From positions 310,001 to 374,000 of the forward strand of contig JAHQRK010000019.1 in assembly GCA_019828595.1 (NCBI GenBank): a DNA stretch of 64,000 bases. The letters are read 5' to 3'. The first letter of the stretch is position 1. Each line of letters starts with the position of its first letter. Of the stretch, positions 33,865 to 45,078 are shown piece by piece. Below the pieces are notes generated by a model, which was not told where the DNA came from, searched no databases, and saw only the letters and a program-made list of their open reading frames with translations. The position numbers and the translations under genes were made by a program. This DNA is from Aphanomyces cochlioides (Eukaryota; Oomycota; Saprolegniomycetes; Saprolegniales; Verrucalvaceae).

Positions 33865-34941
33865 ACTGAGGAGAAGAAGCATAGCCACTTTGTCATCGAG
33901 TGCAGTTTTATGTCGTCCAGGCGTCTGTTCGTTGGACAAGCTAAAGTACAAAAGCTCTGGCTTAAAGCGATGGAGCTCAGCTGAAACCACATGATCGACG
34001 TAGCGGAAATTGCCGGAGAGATTATTAATAAACATCCTCCTGGTAGTGTACGGTACCACTGATCGATATCAAGGTCAATTGTCGGTTTCAGATATGGCTG
34101 GTTGAATCCTGTATTGAAATGTCTCAATCTCTCAGCTCGAACGCTCAGGATTACCAGCTCTTCTTTCGTAATCCTGGGCGTTCGAGCTGAGAGATTGACA
34201 CCAATTGACAATCATCTCAATGACATCAAGCCTCCCCTGGAGTAGATTCCACGATTACTCTCGACGCTTGGCTGTCGCATTTATTACAAGGTCAACGCAA
34301 AACATTGGATACATCATAAAATGCTAACGGAGGAGGCCTTTGTCGCCTTACTGTCGAGAATGGCGTGCAGCTGTATCGACAGAATCGAGATTATCCAAAC
34401 GGCGTGATCCACTTTCATACAGCTGAGAAGATCACGGTGTTTCACTGTACGTTCCACTGGTTATTCTCTAGAATCCAACGACTGACATAGTTTGGAATAT
34501 ACTCCATCATAAGCTGCAGCAGATTGCAAACGAGAAAGCATGAGACAGTAAAAGCAGAGTCTGATACTATTATTTAGCAGCGAGATCTAACTTGGATTTA
34601 CCAGCTCAACAAACTTGAATGACGTCATGACACATGCGCTCATTCCTGTGTGTTGTATGCCTGCTTGGTGACCCTTACAACATCAGTTTAACGTCGTGTC
34701 ATGTGTGCAAGGATATGTCATTTCTTATGAACAGCCTGGCGTTGACGGGTAATCGAATGAGAATGAATGGCTGAAACGAAAGCGCTCCGGCTTCAACTGG
34801 CGAAACCGACGCGAATGCCAGATCAGGCTTTGTTCTCCAGAAGTATCACTGCTCCTGCAAGCTTCACTTCCGCTAGCCCCGTCTTCCAGCGGGTTGAAGA
34901 GAAGCTACGATAGAAAGCAGAAAACAAACTTACTAGAGTTC
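33865..34941. other. Unit spacer, copy A, up to the A|B junction
   Basis: Besides the hairpin, no supported gene; short open frames overlap the hairpin on both strands. This spacer differs from other copies at a few bases (for example near 34571 and 34714). It ends abruptly at 34940/34942, where orientation flips. Confidence 0.7.
34124..34198. repeat. 75-nt near-perfect hairpin in unit spacer, copy A
   Basis: Arms 34124-34154 and 34168-34198 (31 bp, one mismatch) around a 13-nt loop CAGCTCTTCTTTC. Arm text begins TCAATCTCTCAGCTCGAACG. Conserved in every spacer. Function unknown. Confidence 0.88.
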
Positions 34942-35153
34942 TTGTGGCAACATTTTTTATTTGTTTCGTAAAACATTAGGGGTGATCAAAGCTCTCAGCT
35001 TTAATTTTTTCAGTCACTTTTAAACCTGTAATAAAATAACGAAAAACTCGCTTTATTCGCTTCAAAAGATTAAAGCGTCTCTGAAGGCGCTTTTAAATTT
35101 TAAAGCGAGTTTAGGTGGCCAAGCTTGTGACCACTTCGCTCTCCAAGACCAGC

Positions 35154-36263
35154 ACGACTCGCTCAAGCGCAGGATCGTCAAGCAAGAGAAGTGTAGACGT
35201 CATGATCACCAAGACCACCACAAGGAGAAGAGTCACTGACCTGGAGCTTCACTATGTCGTTGAGTTTCTGGAAGTCCCGTCTAACTGCAACACCATCATG
35301 GGCAAGGCGACTAAGGGGAAAGGCGTGCTTGGAGGTCAGCCCTTGACAAAAACACAAGGTGGGTCTATTCGATTGTGTATCTTATCATCTGCTAGGCTTC
35401 AAAATGATGGCGGACTTTGTGAAGAGTCGTTTGAAGGACGAGAATCTCCACGATTGGGACCAAGCCAATGCAAAGACTCGATTTGAGTCATACATGCGAG
35501 CGTACAAAGCGGCAAACGCATGGGAAGGTAGTAATAGCAGTAGCCAAACTGGGCAAGGCCTTACGACGAAGGACATCATGAACGGTATATATCTATGATA
35601 ACGAATGATATTGATGATAGGATTGGGATAGGAATCCATACAATTGCGGCAAAGTTGGAGAGCTTGTGCTTTGGATACGAAAGAATGAAAAACTTGTTTG
35701 GAACACGACAAAATATTAATCCAAGCTATCTGGCTGAGGTTGGAATAGTGACTACCTCCTTTGATGTCACTACTGTTGATGATGCTAACAATCCTGAGTC
35801 GGTACGAATTAATGCCGGTGAATTACATCGTTGTTAAGTCTAGTGGCTGTAGGAATTGTACTGGAAATTGAACACTGAGGAAAATGCTGAACACGATATG
35901 ACTATTTCATGTGGAACTGAGACTCATCAAACTTTAAACGATGTTGCCGACAATGCTGAGCCGCAAGATAATGACAAAAGGGATTCGACAACAGCCCCCA
36001 ACCACGCACAAAATAAGCGCCGTCTTCCACAAAAGTTCCCCATTGATGAGAAGAAGCCGCGAAAAGATTTTGCGTCCGTGTATTTGGAGGGTCAAACCAA
36101 ACTGTTGGAGCTTGAGGAGAGGAAATTCGAGCATATGAAAGTTGAACAGGATGGACAAGGACGGGCAAATTTCATTCGAGACCTTTTGCGAGATGGAAGG
36201 ACTATGAGTGAGGTAGAACTTGCTGTCCAGCTTGCTTATGGTAGTCTTATGCCAACGGACTAA
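35154..36263 (+). pseudogene. Harbinger Myb/SANT-like gene, copy B, start codon lost
   Basis: As copy A, but the start triplet at 35154-35156 is ACG where copies A, C, D, E and F have ATG. The next in-frame ATG (SVDVMITKTT) would shorten the N-terminus by about 16 residues. Other B-only substitutions lie near the last intron (about 35830-35850). Confidence 0.7.
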
Positions 36264-36302
36264 TGCAATATACATATTTTTGATGTTACGGGTGTTGAAA
36301 AG

Positions 36303-37501
36303 TTATTTGTTCCAGAATTCCAAGACAGACGCCTTAATTGTTTCACGATACAATACCGCATTCGCCATGGTAAAATCTTGGCAATCTTGTCGAAGTGGCT
36401 CTCTATCAATCGGTAAGACAACTGTATCCCGACTGCATTGAAGATCGTTTACAAGATTGTGTAAGACACAACAACCAACAATCCAATCGCACACAAACTC
36501 GACATCTTTGGGTTTTCTGATCCGAATTGGAACACCTCGCAAGCTCTGCCAACGACCCTTCAAAATTCCATTGCCCTGCTCGGACACTGCACGACACGAC
36601 GCCAAGTGAGTATTGAAGAGCGTATTGTCAGATTCTGACGCATATGGTAATCGATAGGGAACAATCATGTAAAGCGTCATTGCAAAGCCCGAATCGCCAA
36701 GTTGGTACTGTCCAGGCGAAAAGTATTTCGTCGGATTCTTGTAAACATCACATGATTTCCAAACGGTTGAGTCATGTACACTTCCAGGCCACCCAGCAAT
36801 CACATATCGGATTTGTCGATGACAATCAAATGTCAGAAGCAAGTTGATTGTATAAGTTCTCTTTCTCGAGAAATATGAGTCACCATCCAAGCTAGGTTTT
36901 TGAAATAAGACAATATGAGTTCCATCGGTCGATAGTATTCCACCTCGGAAGCCGTACATGGCAAAATTGAGATTACTGAGTTGTTCACGTTCAACAGCTT
37001 TTGGCCAATGTATTGATTTAGGAGCCATTTCCTTCAGCGCAACCAATACGCGTTTTGTGTAAAGCATCACTGTTCCATACCCAACGCCTTTAGCTCTTGC
37101 AATCATTCCACCTGACGCTCCACTCCCAAAATGTCCAAGCCGATGAAGTGCACAAGCCACTTGTAGCCACACAGGATTTTGTTTGTTGAATGTTGGGGTT
37201 GAAAATACATCAGCGTTCTCCAGTTTGTCCACCAAAACGCAAACGTCTCATGACACACGCGAACTTCTTGTAGAAATTCCCGCACACGTAAGTAGGGAAG
37301 GACAGACAATTGTTCAAAGCTTCTCGACAGTATTCGCCGCTCGTACATGTAACGTACTGACTCAAGAGCAAACCTCAGATGGCAGAGCTCACCAATCTGG
37401 CGGCGCGACTCGCATTTCATGAGAGGGTCATAGAGAGCAATAAAGAGAGTAGCTGTGTGGATGGACGCAAGGATGGACGCCTTCTCTGACACTCTCGGCA
37501 T
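36303..37501 (-). pseudogene. Harbinger DDE transposase, copy B (frameshifted)
   Basis: Same DDE triad and same N-terminal frameshift (near 37232) as copy A. It shares A's MYGFRG and QKPSLDG variants, marking A and B as closest relatives. Confidence 0.87.
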
Positions 37502-37647
37502 TGTGCTTCTTCGTCACACCAAGAATGAGCTTTGATTCCCAAGCAGATGTCTGTGTTTTGTGCTGAACTTTTCATACAAAATTGTCGCTTCTAAATTTAA
37601 AAAAATATCGTGAAAAGCGAGGTCACCTGAGAGCTTTGACTACCCCT

Positions 37648-38317
37648 ATTGTTATATATTGTGCTTTTGATACAAAATTGTGAGGAACGGTTTGAATCGA
37701 CCGAGGTTTCGAATCGATTCCGAATCGAACGGGCTACTCTGATTGGCTAGAATTAAAAATTAAAATTAGTCAGCCAATCAGAGTCGATCAGACACCTGAC
37801 TCACGCAAAACACACACTGACACACACCACTTCAGTACTCCCGAGTATTATGAAATCGATTTGAAAATGAATTCGCATTTTGGTCAAAACCACAAATTTG
37901 GTTGAAAATGACAATACTGTACCATTTCTTCTGTGGTCAAATCAATCCTACAATTTCTGCAGCAAATTTCCTTTGCAAACCAGTGTCCTTGCTTAGCCAG
38001 TCGTTTCTTTCGTCCAGATCTCATGGGTCAAAGCGAATGCGTAGTGTCGATAACACACCAAGTTGACGCTTGGTTCTTGCTACAAACCGAGACGTATTTG
38101 TGATTCAAACGACGGATGATGTGACCGGAAAGACAAAAATCGTCCACTAAAAATAGATTCCACTGACCAATAGAACTCATTTGATTCAAATTAACTATTC
38201 TGATTGGACAGAACGGTGTCACGGTTTCTGGAAGAAACTGCTTTTGGTGCAGGCAGGTTCACCAGAGCGACCTTTCGATTCGACCACTAGTTTCGCATCT
38301 GCACCGCGTGGTCCACG
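37648..38317. other. Harbinger-to-membrane-gene intergenic region, copy B
   Basis: Contains the 13-bp CCAAT inverted repeat (37736-37784) and the 68-bp CCAAT module (38147-38214) upstream of the membrane-protein gene. No gene is supported. The same region is at 44409-45078 (C), 54815-55484 (F) and 61579-62248 (G). Confidence 0.65.
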
Positions 38318-40408
38318 ATGGCTCCGACGAACACAAGAACAAGCAACTGAGCATCGTTGGCATGATCAGCATGACTGTGTTTCTCATTTTCATGGATGTC
38401 AAGGATCTCTACTACAAGATTTTCATGTGTGGTGTCTATCCAAGCTTTTCTTTCATACTGCAAACGCCAGAGACTGTCACGGACTACGACATGGTCAAGG
38501 CGATTCGCGATGCAAACGGCACATGGCTCTCGCCTACCAACATGTGGAATGCGCTTGCACTTGAGTGCGACGCATTCTATCCGTCGACATTTCCTCCTGG
38601 AAAACCTGCTCACCTCTCCTCGTTTGGCATCAACTGCACTCTTGGTGGCGTCAAGTACTACGACAAGCGCATGTTCGTCGGCTCCCATCGTCTCGACACC
38701 TTCATGTGGGCCACGGGTATGCTCGGTGACATTGTTGATGAACCACTCGCTGCGCCGCCGTATTCCAATGGTCTGTACGCTTCGTACTTTAACCTGGATG
38801 AACGTGACTACCGTCAAGCGCTTGCTGCTATGATTTCGAAAACAAGGCGGATATTCCAGTCATCAAAGCGGACGTGAGAAACGTGACGTCGACGTTTGGA
38901 TCCCGCACGAGCTTATGGGGGACGGCGCTCTGTTACGAAGCTATGCATTTGCCTGCACAAGGTACGAAGATGGACTTGGTAGCTCCAGTCGAGCACGGTT
39001 GCATTTGGCGAGACATGGAGACGAACAATACAGTGAAATTTCACATCGGCGAGACAACAGGCAAGTATTATCGTGCTCTGTGTGATATGATGGGCCTCCA
39101 GTGGCACACGATGGATTACCTCTCGGCTGGCAGTGGCGTCTTCCTGCGAGCCAAGATGTACATGAAGAGCTTCTACAACATTGAGCACACGGCGCAAGGT
39201 GAAATCCGTTTTCAGCACGACATCACGACGAATTTCGGTTTTGATGGCGTGCTCTACTTTTTGCTGATTGGCATTGAGATTATCATTTTGTACATCAACG
39301 CCACAGACAGTGCCATCGTAGCGATGAACGTTGTGCGACCGATCTTGGGATGGGCAAAATCATCGTCATACACGATGAATTCTACTGCCACGACTGCGAC
39401 GTCCGTGAGAGATCTAAACAAAGCATCTAATACAAAAAAGGACGAAGAGAAAGCCAACACGCTCTCCAAGATGTTGCTCTACACCGACTTGACCTCTATT
39501 GCGTACCGGAAGCCGCTACTCACAGCTCTTGTGGTGCTTGACACACTCCTTGCATGGCTCTACATCGTTCCCAACTCGAATATCTTTGCCTGGGGGAGCA
39601 GCACTTACCAACTTGGCAGCGCTTACCTCAGCATGTTTCGTGTGTGGGTGTTGGTGCTCGTCATAATTGACCGAGCATGGCGGTGGGTGCTTGTCCCCTT
39701 AACGAGAAAGTCGCGGCGCTCATCACCGAGTTCACCTACCTCACGAGCTTTGAGATCATGTGCTCGACGCTCATCGGCGTCGCTCTGTCGTTCGATGAGA
39801 TCATGAACATTTGCGTGATGAAGTATGGTCTCGCGGATGGCCAGCGAGCTCTGTCGCCGTCAACCCCAACAGTCATGGGCTTGTACAATGTCTACACTCG
39901 TTATAGTTGGGGCGACCGCTCCAACGAAAAAGAAGCTCTCTCCTTCATCTACTACCCTCTCGCCAAGATCATCTCGTACGGAGTTCTCTTCAGCTTCGTC
40001 GTGCTTGTTGTGCGTGCCATTGCGACAGTGTCATGGAGATATCGCAAAGGCAAACTTCTCAATGAGGTGGAAAACTTCTGGCGATCATACCACCGCAATT
40101 CGGTCGAAGTGTTCATGAACAACCCCCTCCGAGCCAATGCATTGATCCGCTCTCAGAGCATGATGAGCTACAAGTTTGGCACGTTGGTCTTCATCCGTCC
40201 ATTCGTTTATCTTGAGCAGAACTACTACATAACGAGGGAAAAGTTCCGCATGCGACCTGACATCCCATTCCTCCACAATGAAGATGCGAACAACGGTGCA
40301 GACGTTGATACGCAGTCGTACAATCTAAAGGGCGTCTTTCGCGACGAAAACTCGAACAAACTCAAGAAGAGGATGGCCGGCCACGATGTCCAGATTCCAT
40401 TGAGTTAG
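38318..40408 (+). pseudogene. Copy B membrane-protein gene with three 1-nt deletions
   Basis: Otherwise identical to copies C, F and G. Single bases are missing near 38334 (a G, AAGAAC-AAGC), near 38840 (one A of a run of five) and near 39698 (one C of a run of five), each breaking the frame. Two of the three fall in homopolymers, so uncorrected sequencing error is a real alternative to a pseudogene. Confidence 0.8.
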
Positions 40409-41285
40409 ATTCATTCAAACTTCATTGCTTTATGAGAAGGCCACGTAGATAATTCATTTTTAGATTTTGTGAACCGTCTGGGGTCACTGATGACTCCTGT
40501 CAACTGAGAGTTCACAAATCAACTTGGACCAGCGAGGATCGCCAACTCTAGTAAGTTTGTTTTCTGCTTTCTATCGTAGCTTCTCTTCAACCCGCTGGAA
40601 GACGGGGCTAGCGGAAGTGAAGCTTGCAGGAGCAGTGATACTTCTGGAGAACAAAGCCTGATCTGGCATTCGCGTCGGTTTCGCCAGTTGAAGCCGGAGC
40701 GCTTTCGTTTCAGCCATTCATTCTCATTCGATTACCCGTCAACGCCAGGCTGTTCATAAGAAATGACAAATCCTTGCACACATGACACGACGTTAAACTG
40801 ATGTTGTAAGGGTCACCAAGCAGGCATACAACACACAGGAATGAGCGCATGTGTCATGACGTCATTCAAGTTTGTTGAGCTGGTAAATCCAAGTTAGATC
40901 TCGCTGCTAAATATTAGTATCAGACTCTGCTTTTACTGTCTCATGCTTTCTCGTTTGCAATCTGCTGCAGCTTATGATGGAGTATATTCCAAACTATGTC
41001 AGTCGTTGGATTCTAGAGAATAACCAGTGGAACGTACAGTGAAACACCGTGATCTTCTCAGCTGTATGAAAGTGGATCACGCCGTTTGGATAATCTCGAT
41101 TCTGTCGATACAGCTGCACGCCATTCTCGACAGTAAGGCGACAAAGGCCTCCTCCGTTAGCATTTTATGATGTATCCAATGTTTTGCGTTGACCTTGTAA
41201 TAAATGCGACAGCCAAGCGTCGAGAGTAATCGTGGAATCTACTCCAGGGGAGGCTTGATGTCATTGAGATGATTGTCAATTGGTG

Positions 41286-41360
41286 TCAATCTCTCAGCTC
41301 GAACGCCCAGGATTACGAAAGAAGAGCTGGTAATCCTGAGCGTTCGAGCTGAGAGATTGA
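41286..41360. repeat. 75-nt hairpin, B-to-C spacer
   Basis: Same 31-bp arms and 13-nt loop as at 34124, reverse orientation, with the same single mismatch. Confidence 0.88.
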
Positions 41361-41619
41361 GACATTTCAATACAGGATTCAACCAGCCATATCTGAAACC
41401 GACAATTGACCTTGATATCGATCAGTGGTACCGTACACTACCAGGAGGATGTTTATTAATAATCTCTCCGGCAATTTCCGCTACGTCGATCATGTGGTTT
41501 CAGCTGAGCTCCATCGCTTTAAGCCAGAGCTTTTGTACTTTAGCTTGTCCAACGAACAGACGCCTGGACGACATAAAACTGCACTCGATGACAAAGTGGC
41601 TATGCTTCTTCTCCTCAGT

Positions 41620-41687
41620 CTAAAAATAGATTTCATTGACCAATCGAACGCTTGATGAATGAATGGCGCGTTCTGATTGGACAGAAA
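41620..41687 (+). promoter_or_regulatory. Orphan CCAAT module, B-to-C spacer
   Basis: CTAAAAATAGATTTCATTGA, CCAAT, 30 nt, GATTGG, ACAGAA, 52 bp before the Harbinger end at 41740. Equivalent sites are at 48384-48451, 51442-51509 and 58206-58273. Confidence 0.6.
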
Positions 41688-41915
41688 GTCGACAGCTTGA
41701 GCTTTGTGGCAACATTTTTTATTTGTTTCGTAAAACATTAGGGGTGATCAAAGCTCTCAGCTTTAATTTTTTCAGTCACTTTTAAACCTGTAATAAAATA
41801 ACGAAAAACTCGCTTTATTCGCTTCAAAAGATTAAAGCGTCTCTGAAGGCGCTTTTAAATTTTAAAGCGAGTTTAGGTGGCCAAGCTTGTGACCACTTCG
41901 CTCTCCAAGACCAGC

Positions 41916-43024
41916 ATGACTCGCTCAAGCGCAGGATCGTCAAGCAAGAGAAGTGTAGACGTCATGATCACCAAGACCACCACAAGGAGAAGAGTCACTG
42001 ACCTGGAGCTTCACTATGTCGTTGAGTTTCTGGAAGTCCCGTCTAACTGCAACACCATCATGGGCAAGGCGACTAAGGGGAAAGGCGTGCTTGGAGGTCA
42101 GCCCTTGACAAAAACACAAGGTGGGTCTATTCGATTGTGTATCTTATCATCTGCTAGGCTTCAAAATGATGGCGGACTTTGTGAAGAGTCGTTTGAAGGA
42201 CGAGAATCTCCACGATTGGGACCAAGCCAATGCAAAGACTCGATTTGAGTCATACATGCGAGCGTACAAAGCGGCAAACGCATGGGAAGGTAGTAATAGC
42301 AGTAGCCAAACTGGGCAAGGCCTTACGACGAAGGACATCATGAACGGTATATATCTATGATAACGAATGATATTGATGATAGGATTGGGATAGGAATCCA
42401 TACAATTGCGGCAAAGTTGGAGAGCTTGTGCTTTGGATACGAAAGAATGAAAAACTTGTTTGGAACACACAAAATATTAATCCAAGCTATCTGGCTGAGG
42501 TTGGAATAGTGACTACCTCCTTTGATGTCACTACTGTTGATGATGCTAACAATCCTGAGTCGGTACGAATTAATGCCGGTGAATTACATCGATGTTAAGT
42601 CTAGTGGCCGTAGGAATTGTACTGGAAATTGAACACTGAGGAAAATGCTGAACACGATATGACTATTTCATGTGGAACTGAGACTCATCAAACTTTAAAC
42701 GATGTTGCCGACAATGCTGAGCCGCAAGATAATGACAAAAGGGATTCGACAACAGCCCCCAACCACGCACAAAATAAGCGCCGTCTTCCACAAAAGTTCC
42801 CCATTGATGAGAAGAAGCCGCGAAAAGATTTTGCGTCCGTGTATTTGGAGGGTCAAACCAAACTGTTGGAGCTTGAGGAGAGGAAATTCGAGCATATGAA
42901 AGTTGAACAGGATGGACAAGGACGGGCAAATTTCATTCGAGACCTTTTGCGAGATGGAAGGACTATGAGTGAGGTAGAACTTGCTGTCCAGCTTGCTTAT
43001 GGTAGTCTTATGCCAACGGACTAA
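41916..43024 (+). pseudogene. Harbinger Myb/SANT-like gene, copy C, 1-nt deletion
   Basis: ATG 41916 intact. In exon 3, near 42468, GGAACACACAAAAT replaces GGAACACGACAAAAT of other copies, a single missing G that shifts the frame after NLFGT. Exons 1, 2 and 4 are otherwise as in copy A. Confidence 0.75.
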
Positions 43025-43063
43025 TGCAATATACATATTTTTGATGTTACGGGTGTTGAAAAG

Positions 43064-44262
43064 TTATTTGTTCCAGAATTCCAAGACAGACGCCTTAATT
43101 GTTTCACGATACAATACCGCATTCGCCATGGTAAAATCTTGGCAATCTTGTCGAAGTGGCTCTCTATCAATCGGTAAGACAACTGTATCCCGACTGCATT
43201 GAAGATCGTTTACAAGATTGTGTAAGACACAACAACCAACAATCCAATCGCACACAAACTCGACATCTTTGGGTTTTCTGATCCGAATTGGAACACCTCG
43301 CAAGCTCTGCCAACGACCCTTCAAAATTCCATTGCCCTGCTCGGACACTGCACGACACGACGCCAAGTGAGTATTGAAGAGCGTATTGTCAGATTCTGAC
43401 GCATATGGTAATCGATAGGGAACAATCATGTAAAGCGTCATTGCAAAGCCCGAATCGCCAAGTTGGTACTGTCCAGGCGAAAAGTATTTCGTCAGATTCT
43501 TGTAAACATCACATGATTTCCAAACGGTTGAGTCATGTACACTTCCAGGCCACCCAGCAATCACATATCGGATTTGTCGATGACAATCAAATGTCAGAAG
43601 CAAGTTGATTGTATAAGTTCTCTTTCTCGAGAAATATGAGTCACCATCCAAGCTAGGTTTTTGAAATAAGACAATATGAGTTCCATCGGTCGATAGTATT
43701 CCACCTCGGAAGCCGCACATGGCAAAATTGAGATTACTGAGTTGTTCACGTTCAACAGCTTTTGGCCAATGTATTGATTTAGGAGCCATTTCCTTCAGCG
43801 CAACCAATACGCGTTTTGTGTAAAGCATCACTGTTCCATACCCAACGCCTTTAGCTCTTGCAATCATTCCACCTGACGCTCCACTCCCAAAATGTCCAAG
43901 CCGATGAAGTGCACAAGCCACTTGTAGCCACACAGGATTTTGTTTGTTGAATGTTGGGGTTGAAAATACATCAGCGTTCTCCAGTTTGTCCACCAAAACG
44001 CAAACGTCTCATGACACACGCGAACTTCTTGTAGAAATTCCCGCACACGTAAGTAGGGAAGGACAGACAATTGTTCAAAGCTTCTCGACAGTATTCGCCG
44101 CTCGTACATGTAACGTACTGACTCAAGAGCAAACCTCAGATGGCAGAGCTCACCAATCTGGCGGCGCGACTCGCATTTCATGAGAGGGTCATAGAGAGCA
44201 ATAAAGAGAGTAGCTGTGTGGATGGACGCAAGGATGGACGCCTTCTCTGACACTCTCGGCAT
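43064..44262 (-). pseudogene. Harbinger DDE transposase, copy C (frameshifted)
   Basis: DDE residues are present and the shared N-terminal frameshift is kept. Private variant VYKNLTKYF (NPT elsewhere); shares MCGFRG with F and G. Confidence 0.87.
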
Positions 44263-44496
44263 TGTGCTTCTTCGTCACACCAAGAATGAGCTTTGATTCC
44301 CAAGCAGATGTCTGTGTTTTGTGCTGAACTTTTCATACAAAATTGTCGCTTCTAAATTTAAAAAAATATCGTGAAAAGCGAGGTCACCTGAGAGCTTTGA
44401 CTACCCCTATTGTTATATATTGTGCTTTTGATACAAAATTGTGAGGAACGGTTTGAATCGACCGAGGTTTCGAATCGATTCCGAATCGAACGGGCT

Positions 44497-44545
44497 ACTC
44501 TGATTGGCTAGAATTAAAAATTAAAATTAGTCAGCCAATCAGAGT
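44497..44545. repeat. 13-bp CCAAT inverted repeat, copy C
   Basis: ACTCTGATTGGCT and AGCCAATCAGAGT around a 23-nt AT-rich loop, identical to copy A in reverse orientation. Confidence 0.78.
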
Positions 44546-44907
44546 CGATCAGACACCTGACTCACGCAAAACACACACTGACACACACCACTTCAGTACT
44601 CCCGAGTATTATGAAATCGATTTGAAAATGAATTCGCATTTTGGTCAAAACCACAAATTTGGTTGAAAATGACAATACTGTACCATTTCTTCTGTGGTCA
44701 AATCAATCCTACAATTTCTGCAGCAAATTTCCTTTGCAAACCAGTGTCCTTGCTTAGCCAGTCGTTTCTTTCGTCCAGATCTCATGGGTCAAAGCGAATG
44801 CGTAGTGTCGATAACACACCAAGTTGACGCTTGGTTCTTGCTACAAACCGAGACGTATTTGTGATTCAAACGACGGATGATGTGACCGGAAAGACAAAAA
44901 TCGTCCA

Positions 44908-44975
44908 CTAAAAATAGATTCCACTGACCAATAGAACTCATTTGATTCAAATTAACTATTCTGATTGGACAGAAC
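44908..44975 (+). promoter_or_regulatory. CCAAT module upstream of membrane-protein gene, copy C
   Basis: CTAAAAATAGATTCCACTGA, CCAAT, 30 nt, GATTGG, ACAGAA, ending 103 nt before ATG 45079. Candidate core promoter of an intact gene copy; equivalents at 38147-38214, 54918-54985 and 61682-61749. Confidence 0.65.
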
Positions 44976-45078
44976 GGTGTCACGGTTTCTGGAAGAAACT
45001 GCTTTTGGTGCAGGCAGGTTCACCAGAGCGACCTTTCGATTCGACCACTAGTTTCGCATCTGCACCGCGTGGTCCACG

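Larger units (their letters stand above)
34978..37647 (-). mobile_element. Harbinger/PIF element, copy B
   Basis: 2670 bp, inverted relative to A. Ends AGGGGTGATCAAAGC at 34978 and the complementary end at 37647, flanked by ATT on both sides (34975-34977, 37648-37650), the same target site as A in reverse. Confidence 0.9.
29365..39355. repeat. Inverted repeat A|B: 4.4-kb arms, 1161-bp spacer
   Basis: Arm A 29365-33780 is the reverse complement of arm B 34942-39355, differing by a few substitutions and two 1-nt deletions in B. The spacer 33781-34941 is A-oriented unit spacer DNA. At the junction, A sequence (CTTACTAGAGTT, ending 34940) meets B sequence (TTGTGGCAAC from 34942) with one extra C, so there is almost no microhomology. 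Confidence 0.93.
40409..41739. other. Unit spacer B-to-C with hairpin and CCAAT module
   Basis: 1.33 kb after the membrane-protein stop. It contains the 75-nt hairpin (41286-41360) and the orphan 68-bp CCAAT module (41620-41687) just before the next Harbinger end. Open frames of about 100 residues on both strands look like chance. Confidence 0.7.
41740..44408 (-). mobile_element. Harbinger/PIF element, copy C
   Basis: 2669 bp, one base shorter than A and B because of a deletion in the Myb-like gene. Same terminal repeats and same ATT flanks on both sides. Confidence 0.9.

Noticed and set aside
34124..34198. Open frames of about 116 and 76 residues over the spacer hairpin in each unit
   Set aside because: They run through the hairpin arms, overlap on opposite strands and show no family signal; repetition only reflects unit duplication.
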